This document shows, in pieces, positions 1 through 8,088 of a stretch of 55,753 bases of DNA (the first letter of the stretch is position 1; every line of letters begins with the position of its first letter). The stretch is from contig CAYTPY010000003.1 of NCBI GenBank assembly GCA_964439725.1, forward strand, positions 1 through 55,753, in the 5' to 3' direction. The notes under the pieces are model-generated. The model was given only the letters and a program-made list of their open reading frames with translations, had not been told where the DNA came from and searched no databases. The stretch is from Croceibacterium_A sp964439725 (GTDB lineage: Bacteria; Pseudomonadota; Alphaproteobacteria; Sphingomonadales; Sphingomonadaceae). A program made the position numbers and the translations under genes.

Positions 1-125
1 ATTCGAACACGATCGAGGTCTTCGTCACCCGCATCCGCAAGAAGCTGGGTGCCAACGTGATCACCACCATCCGTGGACTTGGCTACAGCCTCGACGACCC
101 CGACGAGCCCGGCCGCGGCGAGTGA
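1..125 (+). CDS. OmpR/PhoB-family response regulator, C-terminal end only
   Basis: This is the last 40 codons of a gene that begins before the window; the reading frame starts at base 3 and ends at TGA 123-125. The visible part is the end of a winged-helix DNA-binding domain: the recognition-helix segment VFVTRIRKKLG is followed by the wing sequence TIRGLGYSL, the usual ending of OmpR/PhoB regulators. A short acidic tail (DDPDEPGRGE) closes the protein. The sensor kinase gene that follows overlaps it in another frame, so the two form a two-component pair. The receiver domain lies outside the window, so the subgroup is not proven, but the kinase suggests a FeuP/PhoP-like regulator. Confidence 0.9.
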   Translation, partial: SNTIEVFVTRIRKKLGANVITTIRGLGYSLDDPDEPGRGE

Positions 126-1533
126 CGCCCCTGCTGTAGCGCCGTCCGCTCCCGTACCGTCCGCGGTCGCGGGCGAAGAGCCGAGCCCGGCGCCGCATAC
201 CGGCAGTCTATCGCGCCGGATGCTGCTGATCGCGGCCGGCTGGATCACCATTCTTCTGCTCGGCGGCGGCGTCGCGCTCGATAATACCTTGCGAGCGCTG
301 ATCACGCGCCAATTCGATGAGCAGCTCAATTACACTCTGACCGCCATGATCGCCTCAGCCGAGATCGACCCGCTCGGCGACGTCTGGTTCAACCGGCCGC
401 TCGGCGATCAGCGCGTGCTCGAGCCTTACAGCGGCCTTTACTGGCAGGTCACCGGCGAAGGACGCGAACCGTACTATTCCCGCTCGTTATGGGATCGATC
501 GCTGATGGTAAGCGGTCGGAAGGCTTGGAACGAGCCGTACTACTACGATTCCAGCCAGTTCGACGACGAACCGCTCCGAGTGGTCGAGCGCAGCGTCACG
601 ATTCCCGGGTCCGCCGTCGAGTGGCAGTTCACGGTGGCCGCTGCTCGCTCCGGACTGAACGAGCAGATCGCTGCGATCCGTTCCATCTTGGTGTGGAGCT
701 TCGCCGTGCTCGGCATCGGCTTGCTGCTGATGGCCATGCTGCAGATCTGGTACGGACTGGGCCCGCTGCGCCGCGTGCGCAGAGCGATTGCCCGCATCCG
801 GACTTCAGGGGCGAACCGGGTCACCGATCCGCTGCCGCAGGAAGTGCAGCCGATGGTCGAGGAGCTCAACGCGCTGCTGGCGCACTCGGAGCGCCAGGCG
901 GAAGAGGCGCGCACTCACGCCGGAAACCTCGCCCACGCTCTGAAGACTCCGCTCACCGTCCTGACCAACGCCGCCAGCGCGCACTCCCCGAAGCTGGAAG
1001 AAACCGTGCTGCACGAGGTCGCGACGATGCGCCGCCAGGTGGATCACCATCTGGCGCGGGCCCGGGCCGTCGGACGCCGTGCGGTGGGCCACGCTCGCAC
1101 CCCGGTGATGGACGCTGTGGAGGGTGTCGAACGGGCGGTCGCGCGCCTCTATCCGAAGGTACGCTTCGACACGACTGGGCCGCGCGACGCGCTTGTCGCC
1201 ATGGAGCGGCAGGATCTCGACGAAATCCTCGGCAACGTGGTCGAGAACGCGGCCAAGTATGGCGGCGGCAGCGTCTTCGTCACGGTGGATCCGGATCCGA
1301 CAGACGAACTGTGCGCCGTATGGATCGAAGACGATGGCCTCGGCATCACCGAAACAGACCGCGCCAAGCTTTTCTCGCGCGGCGCCCGGCTCGACACGAA
1401 GAAGCCGGGTACGGGGCTCGGCCTCGCCATAGTGCGTGACGTCGTCGAAATATACGGCGGCAAAGTCGAACTCGGGGAGAGCGAAGATCTCGGCGGCCTG
1501 CTGGTCATGCTTCGACTGCCGCGGGCTGCCTGA
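73..1533 (+). CDS. Membrane sensor histidine kinase, FeuQ/PhoQ-like
   Basis: This inner-membrane sensor kinase should phosphorylate the regulator encoded just upstream. Two membrane helices (about residues 50-70 and 205-225) flank a periplasmic sensor region of roughly 130 residues. A HAMP-like linker follows, then the H-box AHALKTPL with phospho-acceptor His288, the N-box NVVENAAKY near 388-396, G1 DDGLGI and G2 GTGLGLAIV. All catalytic boxes look intact. The AHALKTPL form of the H-box is typical of FeuQ/PhoQ-like kinases in alphaproteobacteria. The start is uncertain. GTG 73 lies inside the regulator gene and gives a long Pro/Ala-rich N-terminus of 486 residues in total, while ATG 220 would start directly at the first membrane helix. 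The signal sensed cannot be read from the sequence. Confidence 0.88.
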   Translation: MDLATASTTPTSPAAASDAPAVAPSAPVPSAVAGEEPSPAPHTGSLSRRMLLIAAGWITILLLGGGVALDNTLRALITRQFDEQLNYTLTAMIASAEIDPLGDVWFNRPLGDQRVLEPYSGLYWQVTGEGREPYYSRSLWDRSLMVSGRKAWNEPYYYDSSQFDDEPLRVVERSVTIPGSAVEWQFTVAAARSGLNEQIAAIRSILVWSFAVLGIGLLLMAMLQIWYGLGPLRRVRRAIARIRTSGANRVTDPLPQEVQPMVEELNALLAHSERQAEEARTHAGNLAHALKTPLTVLTNAASAHSPKLEETVLHEVATMRRQVDHHLARARAVGRRAVGHARTPVMDAVEGVERAVARLYPKVRFDTTGPRDALVAMERQDLDEILGNVVENAAKYGGGSVFVTVDPDPTDELCAVWIEDDGLGITETDRAKLFSRGARLDTKKPGTGLGLAIVRDVVEIYGGKVELGESEDLGGLLVMLRLPRAA

Positions 1534-1577
1534 CTTAGAGACTTTTTCAACCGGGTTGCAGGTACAGCCGGCGTGGA

Positions 1578-3155
1578 ATGAAGACCTCGCCCACGCCTCC
1601 CTCCGACACACGGCACAGATCGTTGGGGTCTCTCGCTCTCGCGCTCGTGCTGTTCGCCGCGGGTTTCGCCCTCGCCAACCGCTATCAGCTGACGCACGGG
1701 GTGCTTTACCGAGCGGCGGCCAATGATTGGGGAAGCGCCGCCAGCAACTTCTTGTTGCTCGCGCTCCAGGCGCTGGCGCTGGCAGCGGCGATCGTGCTGC
1801 TTGGCCGCCGTCTTTTCACGCTCGCGCTGCTGCTCGCGTTCGTCTCGATCCTGGTCAACCTCGGCTACGGACAGACGCTCGCCGAGGTGCTCGATGCCGG
1901 CAAAGTGTCGTGGATGCTGGTCGAGGCGCGGCAAGCGGGCAGCGCCGCCGGAGAGTTCGCGGCCCCTCTAATGCTCGCCGGGCTACAAGCTGCGGCGGCG
2001 ATCGGCTTCTTCGTTGCCGCCCGGTATTGCGCGCGGAGAAGCGGCCTGACGGCGCCCGGCGCGCGCGCTTCTGCGGTGGGAATGGCTCTGCTGCTCCTTC
2101 CGAGCCTCGGGGCCGCTCTCGGCACTCCAGCCATGGCGGCCGAGCGAAACCTCTATTCGCTCGCCCTGGTGGTCGCGCTTGCCGAGCCTGCCCCGCCGCG
2201 CCCTGCACCGACGCTCGAGCCCGATGCCGCGGGTTCGCCGCGCCATATCGTCTGGCTGGTCGACGAGAGCGTCGCATACCGGCAGTTTAACACGATCATC
2301 GGGCCCAGCTTGGCGGACATCGAATACATCGACTTCGGAAAGGCTGCCTCGCTCGCTCATTGCAGCGCGCCTGCGCATCTGGCGCTTCGGTCCGGCGTCG
2401 ATGTCCGCAACGCCGGTCCCTCGCTTGACCTGCGCCGCGCTCCGTCGATCTGGGCTTACGCGCGCCGGGCCGGATATCGCACGGTGCTGATCGATGGTCA
2501 GACCTCGGGCGCCCCGCAGAACCTCCTCTTGGCTCCCGAGCTGGCGCTGATCGACGAGGTCGTGGCCGCCGCCGGCTCGCTCGACGCGGACTTGAGAATT
2601 GCGGATCGGCTCAATCGCCAGCTCAAGGGGCAGGGACGGACCTTTACATACGCGGTCCTGCGCGGGGTCCACTTCCAATATCGCGATCATTATCCGGCGG
2701 GCCTGATTCCTGACGATAGCTCCGCATCCCGGCAGTATGAGACGGCGCTCGCCTATTCGAAGGAACGGTTTTTCGCGCGTCTCCTGTCCGGCCTCGATCG
2801 TCAGCAGGTTGCGATCGTCTATACCTCGGATCACGGCCAGAACCTCGCGCCGGACGTCATCCCTCATTGCAGCCCGGCGCCGGCCGCAACTGAGCTTCAC
2901 GTGCCGCTGTTGGCGTTCCTCCCGGATCGGCTGGCAGAGCCTTACGCTGATGCGCCCAAGCGTGAGAAGTCGGCCAGTCAGATCTTACCCGCAACGCTGA
3001 TCTGGATGGGTTACGACCCGGCTGACGTGGAAACACGGTATGACCATGACCTTGTGCGCGGTCCCGCGCGGTACGTCTTCTTCGATCGCAAGGTCGTGCC
3101 GTTGCATCGCGGCGATTCCATCGATCTCACTGTCTCCGAAGCGTTTCCGCGCTGA
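1578..3155 (+). CDS. Membrane-anchored alkaline-phosphatase-superfamily (sulfatase-fold) protein, EptA/LTA-synthase-like
   Basis: The 525-residue protein has about five hydrophobic helices in its first 190 residues, followed by a periplasmic sulfatase-fold domain. This is the layout of phosphoethanolamine and glycerol-phosphate transferases. Candidate metal and active-site elements are DES at 229-231, a Cys-Ser pair at 262-263 where these enzymes carry the nucleophile, SDHG at 417-420, and a late His in ELHVPLLAF. The family moves a phospho-head group onto lipid A or another glycan, but this member's substrate is unknown. The gene starts 44 bases after the kinase stop on the same strand, so it may be co-transcribed with the two-component system. 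ATG 1578 is the first good start. Confidence 0.75.
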   Translation: MKTSPTPPSDTRHRSLGSLALALVLFAAGFALANRYQLTHGVLYRAAANDWGSAASNFLLLALQALALAAAIVLLGRRLFTLALLLAFVSILVNLGYGQTLAEVLDAGKVSWMLVEARQAGSAAGEFAAPLMLAGLQAAAAIGFFVAARYCARRSGLTAPGARASAVGMALLLLPSLGAALGTPAMAAERNLYSLALVVALAEPAPPRPAPTLEPDAAGSPRHIVWLVDESVAYRQFNTIIGPSLADIEYIDFGKAASLAHCSAPAHLALRSGVDVRNAGPSLDLRRAPSIWAYARRAGYRTVLIDGQTSGAPQNLLLAPELALIDEVVAAAGSLDADLRIADRLNRQLKGQGRTFTYAVLRGVHFQYRDHYPAGLIPDDSSASRQYETALAYSKERFFARLLSGLDRQQVAIVYTSDHGQNLAPDVIPHCSPAPAATELHVPLLAFLPDRLAEPYADAPKREKSASQILPATLIWMGYDPADVETRYDHDLVRGPARYVFFDRKVVPLHRGDSIDLTVSEAFPR

Positions 3156-3156
3156 T

Positions 3157-3186
3157 CCTGAACCCAGCCGCGCGCTGGGGTTCAGG
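3157..3186 (+). terminator. Stem-loop after the sulfatase-fold gene
   Basis: An imperfect inverted repeat (CCTGAACCCA pairing with TGGGGTTCAGG, one bulged base) begins two bases after the stop codon. There is no T-run, so it may act as a transcript-end stabiliser rather than a strong intrinsic terminator. Confidence 0.45.
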
Positions 3187-3246
3187 CGCCATACAAGCCC
3201 CGTCGGCTAGCTACTTTCGGCCACTCGGTCGCAGCGGAGATTTGCG

Positions 3247-3681
3247 ATGAAAAGCATGATTGTGCGCCCCGCTTTGATCGCCTTGGCTGCGCTCGGACTG
3301 GCGGGCTGCAGCACGTACGACAGCGGCGGCTACGGCTACAGCCGCGTATCGGTAGGCTTGGGTTCCTCGTACCCCTATTACGGTTGGTACGACGGCTACT
3401 ATTATCCCGGCACCGGCTACTACATCTACGATCGGCGGGGGTCCCGCTATCGTTGGAGTGACCGCCACCGGAATTACTGGGAAGCGCGCCGTCCGGCACG
3501 CGGCTACCGTGAGAACTGGAGCGGGTATCAGCGCGAATGGCGGCAAGACCGCCGCGGTAACGCGCGCGAATGGCGCCGCGACAGGCGAGAAGATCGTCGC
3601 GAGGTGCGCCGGGACCGGCCTGGGAATCGGGGCGACTGGCGGAGCGATCGCCGGCAGGACCGGCGCGAGCGGTCGCGCTAG
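3247..3681 (+). CDS. Small Tyr/Gly- and Arg-rich lipoprotein of unknown function
   Basis: The 144-residue protein begins with a lipoprotein signal peptide ending in the lipobox LAGC (Cys21), so it should be lipid-anchored in the envelope. The next section (about 25-62) is rich in Gly, Tyr and Ser. The C-terminal half is packed with Arg, Asp and Glu, with repeats such as RDRRED and RRDR. A GGAG ribosome-binding site sits eight bases before ATG 3247. Arg-rich secreted proteins of this kind are common in sphingomonads, but I do not recognise a characterised family. The very basic, repetitive tail suggests binding to an anionic polymer; this is inference only. Confidence 0.75.
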   Translation: MKSMIVRPALIALAALGLAGCSTYDSGGYGYSRVSVGLGSSYPYYGWYDGYYYPGTGYYIYDRRGSRYRWSDRHRNYWEARRPARGYRENWSGYQREWRQDRRGNAREWRRDRREDRREVRRDRPGNRGDWRSDRRQDRRERSR

Positions 3682-3687
3682 CCGCGA

Positions 3688-3993
3688 CTATCTCGCTGCT
3701 GCCCGCTGGTGATGGCGGATCACTTCGTCGATCACGAAGCGAATGAATTTTTCGCTGAATTCGGGATCGAGATCCGCATCGACGGCCAAGGCGCGGAGCC
3801 GTTCGATCTGCCTCGCCTCGCGCCCCGGATCGCTGGCCGGAAGCCCCGCCTGCGCCTTGTATTCGCCGACAGCCTGCGTGATGCGGAACCGTTCGGCTAA
3901 CATGTGAATGAGCGCGGCATCGATGTTGTCGATAGACTTGCGAAAGCCGGCGAGCACCGGATCCTGCTTCGAAGATTGGGGTTGGCTGGCCAT
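3688..3993 (-). CDS. Chorismate mutase, AroQ type
   Basis: This stand-alone, all-helical chorismate mutase of 101 residues turns chorismate into prephenate, the first step towards Phe and Tyr. The AroQ pattern is visible: FRKSIDNIDAALIHMLAERF at the N-terminus (an arginine followed by the helix-1 pattern), then a KAQ segment with a basic residue, then REARQIERLR, and a C-terminal helix containing FIRFVIDEV. There is no prephenate dehydratase or dehydrogenase domain and no signal peptide, so it is a cytoplasmic monofunctional enzyme. It is divergent from the polyprenyl synthase gene with a gap of about 54 bases and convergent with the lipoprotein gene. Confidence 0.85.
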   Translation of the reverse strand: MASQPQSSKQDPVLAGFRKSIDNIDAALIHMLAERFRITQAVGEYKAQAGLPASDPGREARQIERLRALAVDADLDPEFSEKFIRFVIDEVIRHHQRAAAR

Positions 3994-4047
3994 GGCGAAG
4001 CACGGTTAGCAGGGATTCCACGCTTGCCAAGCACCGGCCCAATCGCC

Positions 4048-5070
4048 ATGGCCGCTGCCATGAGTGCCGAGGTCGTTTCCCTGCCGGTCAAGGAGCCGTC
4101 GCTCAGCCCCATTCTCTCGCTGACCGCGACTGCCATGAATGCGGTCAATGCCATCATCCTCGATCGGATGCAGAGCGAGATCCCGCTGATCCCGGCGCTG
4201 GCCGGACATCTGATTGCAGGCGGCGGCAAGCGGATGCGTCCAATGCTGACTCTCGCAGGTGCCGAACTCGTCGGATACCAAGGCTCCCGTCATCACAAGC
4301 TGGCCGCGGCAGTGGAGTTCATCCACACCGCGACGCTGCTCCATGACGACGTGGTCGATGGGTCCGAAACCCGGCGCGGCAAGGAAACCGCCAATATCGT
4401 TTTCGGCAATCCGGCCACCGTGCTTGTCGGCGACTTCCTGTTTGCCCGCGCGTTCGAACTGATGGTCGAGGATGGCAGTCTGAAAGTGCTGAAGATACTC
4501 AGCCACGCCAGCGCGGTGATCGCTCAAGGCGAAGTCGACCAGCTCACCGCGCAGCGCCGGATCGAGACCAACGAGGAACGCTACCTCCATATCATCGGCG
4601 CCAAGACCGCGGCGCTCTTTGCCGCGGCGAGCCGCATCTCGGCAGTGGTCGCGGAGCGCAACGAGGAAGAAGAGCGCGCGCTCGACGATTACGGCCGCAA
4701 CCTTGGCATCGCCTTCCAGCTCGTGGACGACGCGATCGACTACGACACCGGCACCGAGGACATGGGCAAGGACCGTGGGGATGACTTCCGCGAAGGCAAG
4801 ATGACCCTGCCGGTGATCCTCGCCTACGCGCGCGGCGATGCCGACGAACGGCGGTTCTGGCAGGATGCGGTCGCAGGCTTCCGGATCGAGGACGAGGATC
4901 TTGCCCACGCGGTCGACCTAATCCGCCGTCACGGTGCGGTCGAGGCCACGCGGGAGCGGGCCCGGTATTTCGCCGAGCGCGCTTGCGATGCGCTGTCGAT
5001 CTTCCCGGACGGTAGTGCGCGGCGGGCCATGATCGATGCGGCGCGCTTCGCGGTTTCGCGCGGCTATTGA
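4048..5070 (+). CDS. Long-chain all-trans polyprenyl diphosphate synthase (quinone side chain)
   Basis: This enzyme condenses isopentenyl diphosphate into the isoprenoid tail of ubiquinone. Family motifs are clear: GGGKRMRP near 58-65, the first Asp-rich motif DDVVD at 100-104, and the second DDAID at 227-231. The length of 340 residues fits octaprenyl/decaprenyl synthases (IspB/DdsA/SdsA). A Q-10 tail, hence decaprenyl, is usual in this bacterial group, but chain length cannot be read from the motifs. The frame stays open upstream to 3904, but that stretch is antisense to the chorismate mutase gene. I chose ATG 4048, and ATG 4060 is equally possible; neither has a strong ribosome-binding site. 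Confidence 0.92.
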   Translation: MAAAMSAEVVSLPVKEPSLSPILSLTATAMNAVNAIILDRMQSEIPLIPALAGHLIAGGGKRMRPMLTLAGAELVGYQGSRHHKLAAAVEFIHTATLLHDDVVDGSETRRGKETANIVFGNPATVLVGDFLFARAFELMVEDGSLKVLKILSHASAVIAQGEVDQLTAQRRIETNEERYLHIIGAKTAALFAAASRISAVVAERNEEEERALDDYGRNLGIAFQLVDDAIDYDTGTEDMGKDRGDDFREGKMTLPVILAYARGDADERRFWQDAVAGFRIEDEDLAHAVDLIRRHGAVEATRERARYFAERACDALSIFPDGSARRAMIDAARFAVSRGY

Positions 5071-5121
5071 TCTCGCGTCCCTGCGCTTTCGCAGGGCTGG
5101 CGAACGGAGTAGTCGGCTCCC

Positions 5122-7566
5122 GTGAGCGCCGACTTGCCGATCCATTCCGTCCTGCCGGAGCTCTTGGCCGCCTTGCGCGCGGGCAATTCCGCTGTCCTGA
5201 TTGCGCCGCCGGGTGCCGGCAAGACCACGGCGGTCGCTCCGGTGCTGATCGACGAGCCTTGGTGCACGGGCCAGGTAGTCCTGCTCAGCCCGCGCCGGGT
5301 GGCCGCGCGCGCTGCGGCGGAGCGCATGGCGGAGCTTCTTGGAGAGCCGGTTGGGCAGCGCGTAGGCTATCTGACCCGGCTGGATAGCAAGCAGTCCGCG
5401 TCGACCCGCATTCTCGTCGTGACGGAGGCGATCTTCGTTTCGCGCATCGTGGCCGACCAGGAGCTGCAAGGCATTTCCGCTGTCCTGTTCGATGAAGCGC
5501 ACGAACGCCATCTCGATAGCGACCTCGGACTAGCGCTAGCGCTGGAGACTCAGGCGGTCCTGCGCGAGGATCTGCGCGTTCTCGTCATGTCGGCGACGAT
5601 CGACGGAGCGCGGTTTGCTCGGCTGCTGGGTGAAAGCGCGCCGGTGATCGAAAGCGAGGGAAGGGCGTACCCGCTCCGTGTCGAATGGCTCGGCAGCCGG
5701 GCGGAACTGCGGACCGATGAGGCGATGGCCGGCGCGATTCTGGCCGCCTGGCGCGAGGAGCAGGGGGATGTCCTCGCCTTCCTGCCGGGTGTGGGCGAGA
5801 TCGAGCGCACGCGCGAGCGATTGGCCCAGCGCCTTCCTGAAGTCCCGATCCTGCCGCTGCACGGGCAGGTCGAGCCGGGTGCGCAGCGGGCGGCCATTCG
5901 CCGCGATCCGCAAGGGCGGCGGCGGATCGTGCTGGCGACGAGCATTGCCGAAACCTCGGTGACGCTGGAGGGCGTCTCGGTCGTCGTGGACAGCGGATTG
6001 GCGCGGCGGGCGGAGTTCGACCTGGCGGCGGGGGTGACTCACCTGGTGACGCGGCGGGCCAGCCAGGCGGCGGCGGCGCAGCGGGCGGGGCGGGCGGCGC
6101 GGCAGGGTCCGGGCGTTGTTTACCGGCTGTGGGAGGAGGCTGCGCACGCCGGGCGCGAGGCCTTCGATCCCGCGGAAATGCTGACGAGCGACCTTGCGCC
6201 GCTGGTGCTGGCGCTGGCGCAATGGGGGGTGTCGGACCCGGCTTCGCTGGCCTGGCTCGACCCCCCGCCAGCGGCGGCAATCGCCGCGGCCCGGCAGCGA
6301 TTACGTGCGAATGAAGCGCTTGATCAGCACGGAAACATCACCGAACACGGCCGGAACATCGCTGCCCTGCCAATGCAGCCCTGGCAGGCGGCCATGCTGC
6401 TGCACGGCGCGGAGCACGGAGCCGCTTTCGATGCCGCGAAGCTGGCGCTGCTGCTGCAGGAGCGCGGCCTGGGAGGGAAGGGCGAAGACCTCGCGCAGCG
6501 GCTCTCGCGCTGGAACGGCGATCGTTCGGGCCGGGCAGAGGCGAGCCGGAAGCTGGCGCAGAGCTGGGCGAAGCGGGCGCAGGGCCAGGTGGCCGAAGCC
6601 ACCCGGCGAGCCGTGCCTCCGGGCATCCTGCTGGCGCGGGCCTTGCCCGACAACCTCGCCCGGCGCCGCGATGCGAGCGGCGAAAGCTGGCTCTCGGCCG
6701 GAGGCCGCGGCTATTCGCTCGATCCGGCTTCGCCTCTGGCAACGGCAGAGTGGCTGGTGATCGGCGACGCGCAAGGACAAGCGAAAGCCGCGCGCATCAC
6801 CGCGGCGCTGCCGCTGACCGGCGAAGAAGTCGAGCATTGGCTTGCTGGCCGCATCGAGCGCCGATCGATGCTGCGCTGGAACGGCGAGCGTGTCGAGGCG
6901 CGGCTGGAGCGCCGCCTCGGGGCGATTATCCTGGCGAGCAGCCCCGACCCCGCTCCCGATCCTGAGGCGGTTGCGGACATCCTCGTGGCTAAGGCTGTGG
7001 AGAACTTGGCGACGTTTCTGCCGGCGGAGCTGCTGGCGCGGGCCCGCCATGCCGGAATCGACGCTCTCGCTCCCGAGGATCTGGCCAAGGAAGCCGACGC
7101 ATGGCTGACCCCGCTTCTAACGGGCCGGCGCGATCTCGATATTCCCAAAGGAGCGCTCGTCGAGGCGCTGCTGGGCCGGCTGTCGTGGGACGAGCGTCAG
7201 CGGCTCGACAAGACAGCTCCGCGCGAGTTCGTGACACCGGCGGGGACGCACCATGGGATCGAATATTCCGGAGCCGACGCCCCGTCCGTCGAGGTGCGCG
7301 TCCAGGCCCTGTTCGGACTCGATCGCCATCCGCTGATCGGCGCAACGCCGCTTCTCCTCAAACTCACCAGCCCGGCCGGGCGGCCGCTCCAGGCGACGCG
7401 CGACTTGCCCGGCTTCTGGCGCGGGTCCTGGAACGAAGTGCGCAAGGAGATGAAGGGCCGCTACCCCAAGCATCGCTGGCCCGAGGAACCGTGGACCGAG
7501 GCGGCGAGTCTGAAAACCAAGAATGCATTCGCCGCGTCAAACCGCTCCACTTCGGTGGGGTCTTGA
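5122..7566 (+). CDS. hrpB: ATP-dependent RNA helicase HrpB
   Basis: This DEAH-box helicase has 814 residues, the usual HrpB size. Walker A is APPGAGKTT (28-36), the DEAH box is at 124-127, and motif III appears as SAT in VLVMSATID. Motif VI QRAGRAARQGPG lies in the second RecA domain, followed by the helicase-associated region and a C-terminal HrpB domain. The start is GTG 5122 with GGAG twelve bases upstream. HrpB is widespread in proteobacteria and is thought to act in RNA metabolism, but its physiological substrate is poorly known. It follows the polyprenyl synthase by 51 bases with no obvious terminator between them. Confidence 0.95.
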   Translation: MSADLPIHSVLPELLAALRAGNSAVLIAPPGAGKTTAVAPVLIDEPWCTGQVVLLSPRRVAARAAAERMAELLGEPVGQRVGYLTRLDSKQSASTRILVVTEAIFVSRIVADQELQGISAVLFDEAHERHLDSDLGLALALETQAVLREDLRVLVMSATIDGARFARLLGESAPVIESEGRAYPLRVEWLGSRAELRTDEAMAGAILAAWREEQGDVLAFLPGVGEIERTRERLAQRLPEVPILPLHGQVEPGAQRAAIRRDPQGRRRIVLATSIAETSVTLEGVSVVVDSGLARRAEFDLAAGVTHLVTRRASQAAAAQRAGRAARQGPGVVYRLWEEAAHAGREAFDPAEMLTSDLAPLVLALAQWGVSDPASLAWLDPPPAAAIAAARQRLRANEALDQHGNITEHGRNIAALPMQPWQAAMLLHGAEHGAAFDAAKLALLLQERGLGGKGEDLAQRLSRWNGDRSGRAEASRKLAQSWAKRAQGQVAEATRRAVPPGILLARALPDNLARRRDASGESWLSAGGRGYSLDPASPLATAEWLVIGDAQGQAKAARITAALPLTGEEVEHWLAGRIERRSMLRWNGERVEARLERRLGAIILASSPDPAPDPEAVADILVAKAVENLATFLPAELLARARHAGIDALAPEDLAKEADAWLTPLLTGRRDLDIPKGALVEALLGRLSWDERQRLDKTAPREFVTPAGTHHGIEYSGADAPSVEVRVQALFGLDRHPLIGATPLLLKLTSPAGRPLQATRDLPGFWRGSWNEVRKEMKGRYPKHRWPEEPWTEAASLKTKNAFAASNRSTSVGS

Positions 7567-7599
7567 TTCCGCGTCCGTTCCGAACGAAAGGCATCAGCC

Positions 7600-7878
7600 A
7601 TGCAGGCCCGTATTCTAAAGCGCCCGAAGAACGCGATGCAGTCCGGCAGAGCCCGGACTGACGAGTGGATCCTCGACTTCGTCCCGGCGGAGGCGCGCAA
7701 GCCCGATCCGCTGATGGGCTGGGCCGGCAGCGGCGACACGCGCCGCCAGCTCCAACTGGAATTCCCGAGCAAGGAAGCCGCGGTCGCCTATGCCGAAAAG
7801 TACGGCATCGACGCCATCGTTCACGAGCCGCCGCCAAGGAAGCTGAAGCTGCAGGCTTACGCCGACAATTTCCGCTGA
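7600..7878 (+). CDS. NDUFS4-like respiratory complex I accessory subunit (ETC complex I subunit region)
   Basis: This 92-residue protein matches the bacterial ETC complex I subunit family, homologous to the mitochondrial 18-kDa/NDUFS4 accessory subunit. Supporting features are the N-terminal ARILKRPKNAMQSG segment, the W-containing core (DEWILDF, MGWAGSGDT), a conserved acidic/aromatic LEFPSKEAAVAYAEKYG stretch, and the basic C-terminal KLKLQAYADNF. In alphaproteobacteria this protein joins NADH dehydrogenase at the membrane, near the NADH-oxidising arm. It is encoded alone here, away from any nuo operon, 33 bases after hrpB and directly before the SRP RNA. ATG 7600 follows a short leader without a strong SD. 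Confidence 0.88.
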   Translation: MQARILKRPKNAMQSGRARTDEWILDFVPAEARKPDPLMGWAGSGDTRRQLQLEFPSKEAAVAYAEKYGIDAIVHEPPPRKLKLQAYADNFR

Positions 7879-7917
7879 GAGTTGGTCGCCGCTTTTCCTT
7901 CACTGACGAGGTCCGAC

Positions 7918-7946
7918 TTGCGTCGGGCTCGCAAGGCCGCCATATA
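7918..7946 (+). promoter_or_regulatory. Probable sigma-70-type promoter of the SRP RNA gene
   Basis: TTGCGT (7918-7923) and CATATA (7941-7946) are separated by 17 bases. A start about seven bases downstream falls at the 5' side of the SRP RNA closing stem at 7953-7955, which fits well. The -10 resembles the CTATAT-like form of alphaproteobacteria. Confidence 0.5.
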
Positions 7947-7952
7947 CGGACC

Positions 7953-8042
7953 CGGGAGTCGGGTGGACGTTCGCGTCCGCCAACCTGGTCAGGTCCGGAA
8001 GGAAGCAGCCACAACGGATGGCAGCGGGTCGCCCGGCTCCTT
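7953..8042 (+). ncRNA. ffs: Signal recognition particle RNA, bacterial small (4.5S) type
   Basis: The universally conserved apical part is present: CAACCTGGTCAGGTCCGGAA (7981-8000) with the GGAA tetraloop, followed by GGAAGCAGCCA and an AACGG segment. The ends close by pairing GGAGTCGGG (7955-7963) with CCCGGCTCC (8032-8040), giving a hairpin of about 86-90 nucleotides. This RNA binds Ffh and, with FtsY (encoded later in this window), targets nascent membrane proteins. Exact ends are inferred from the stem. Confidence 0.95.
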
Positions 8043-8088
8043 CAATCCCCTGCATGACTTTGTAAGCCGCACCGCCTAGGTTCCATGC

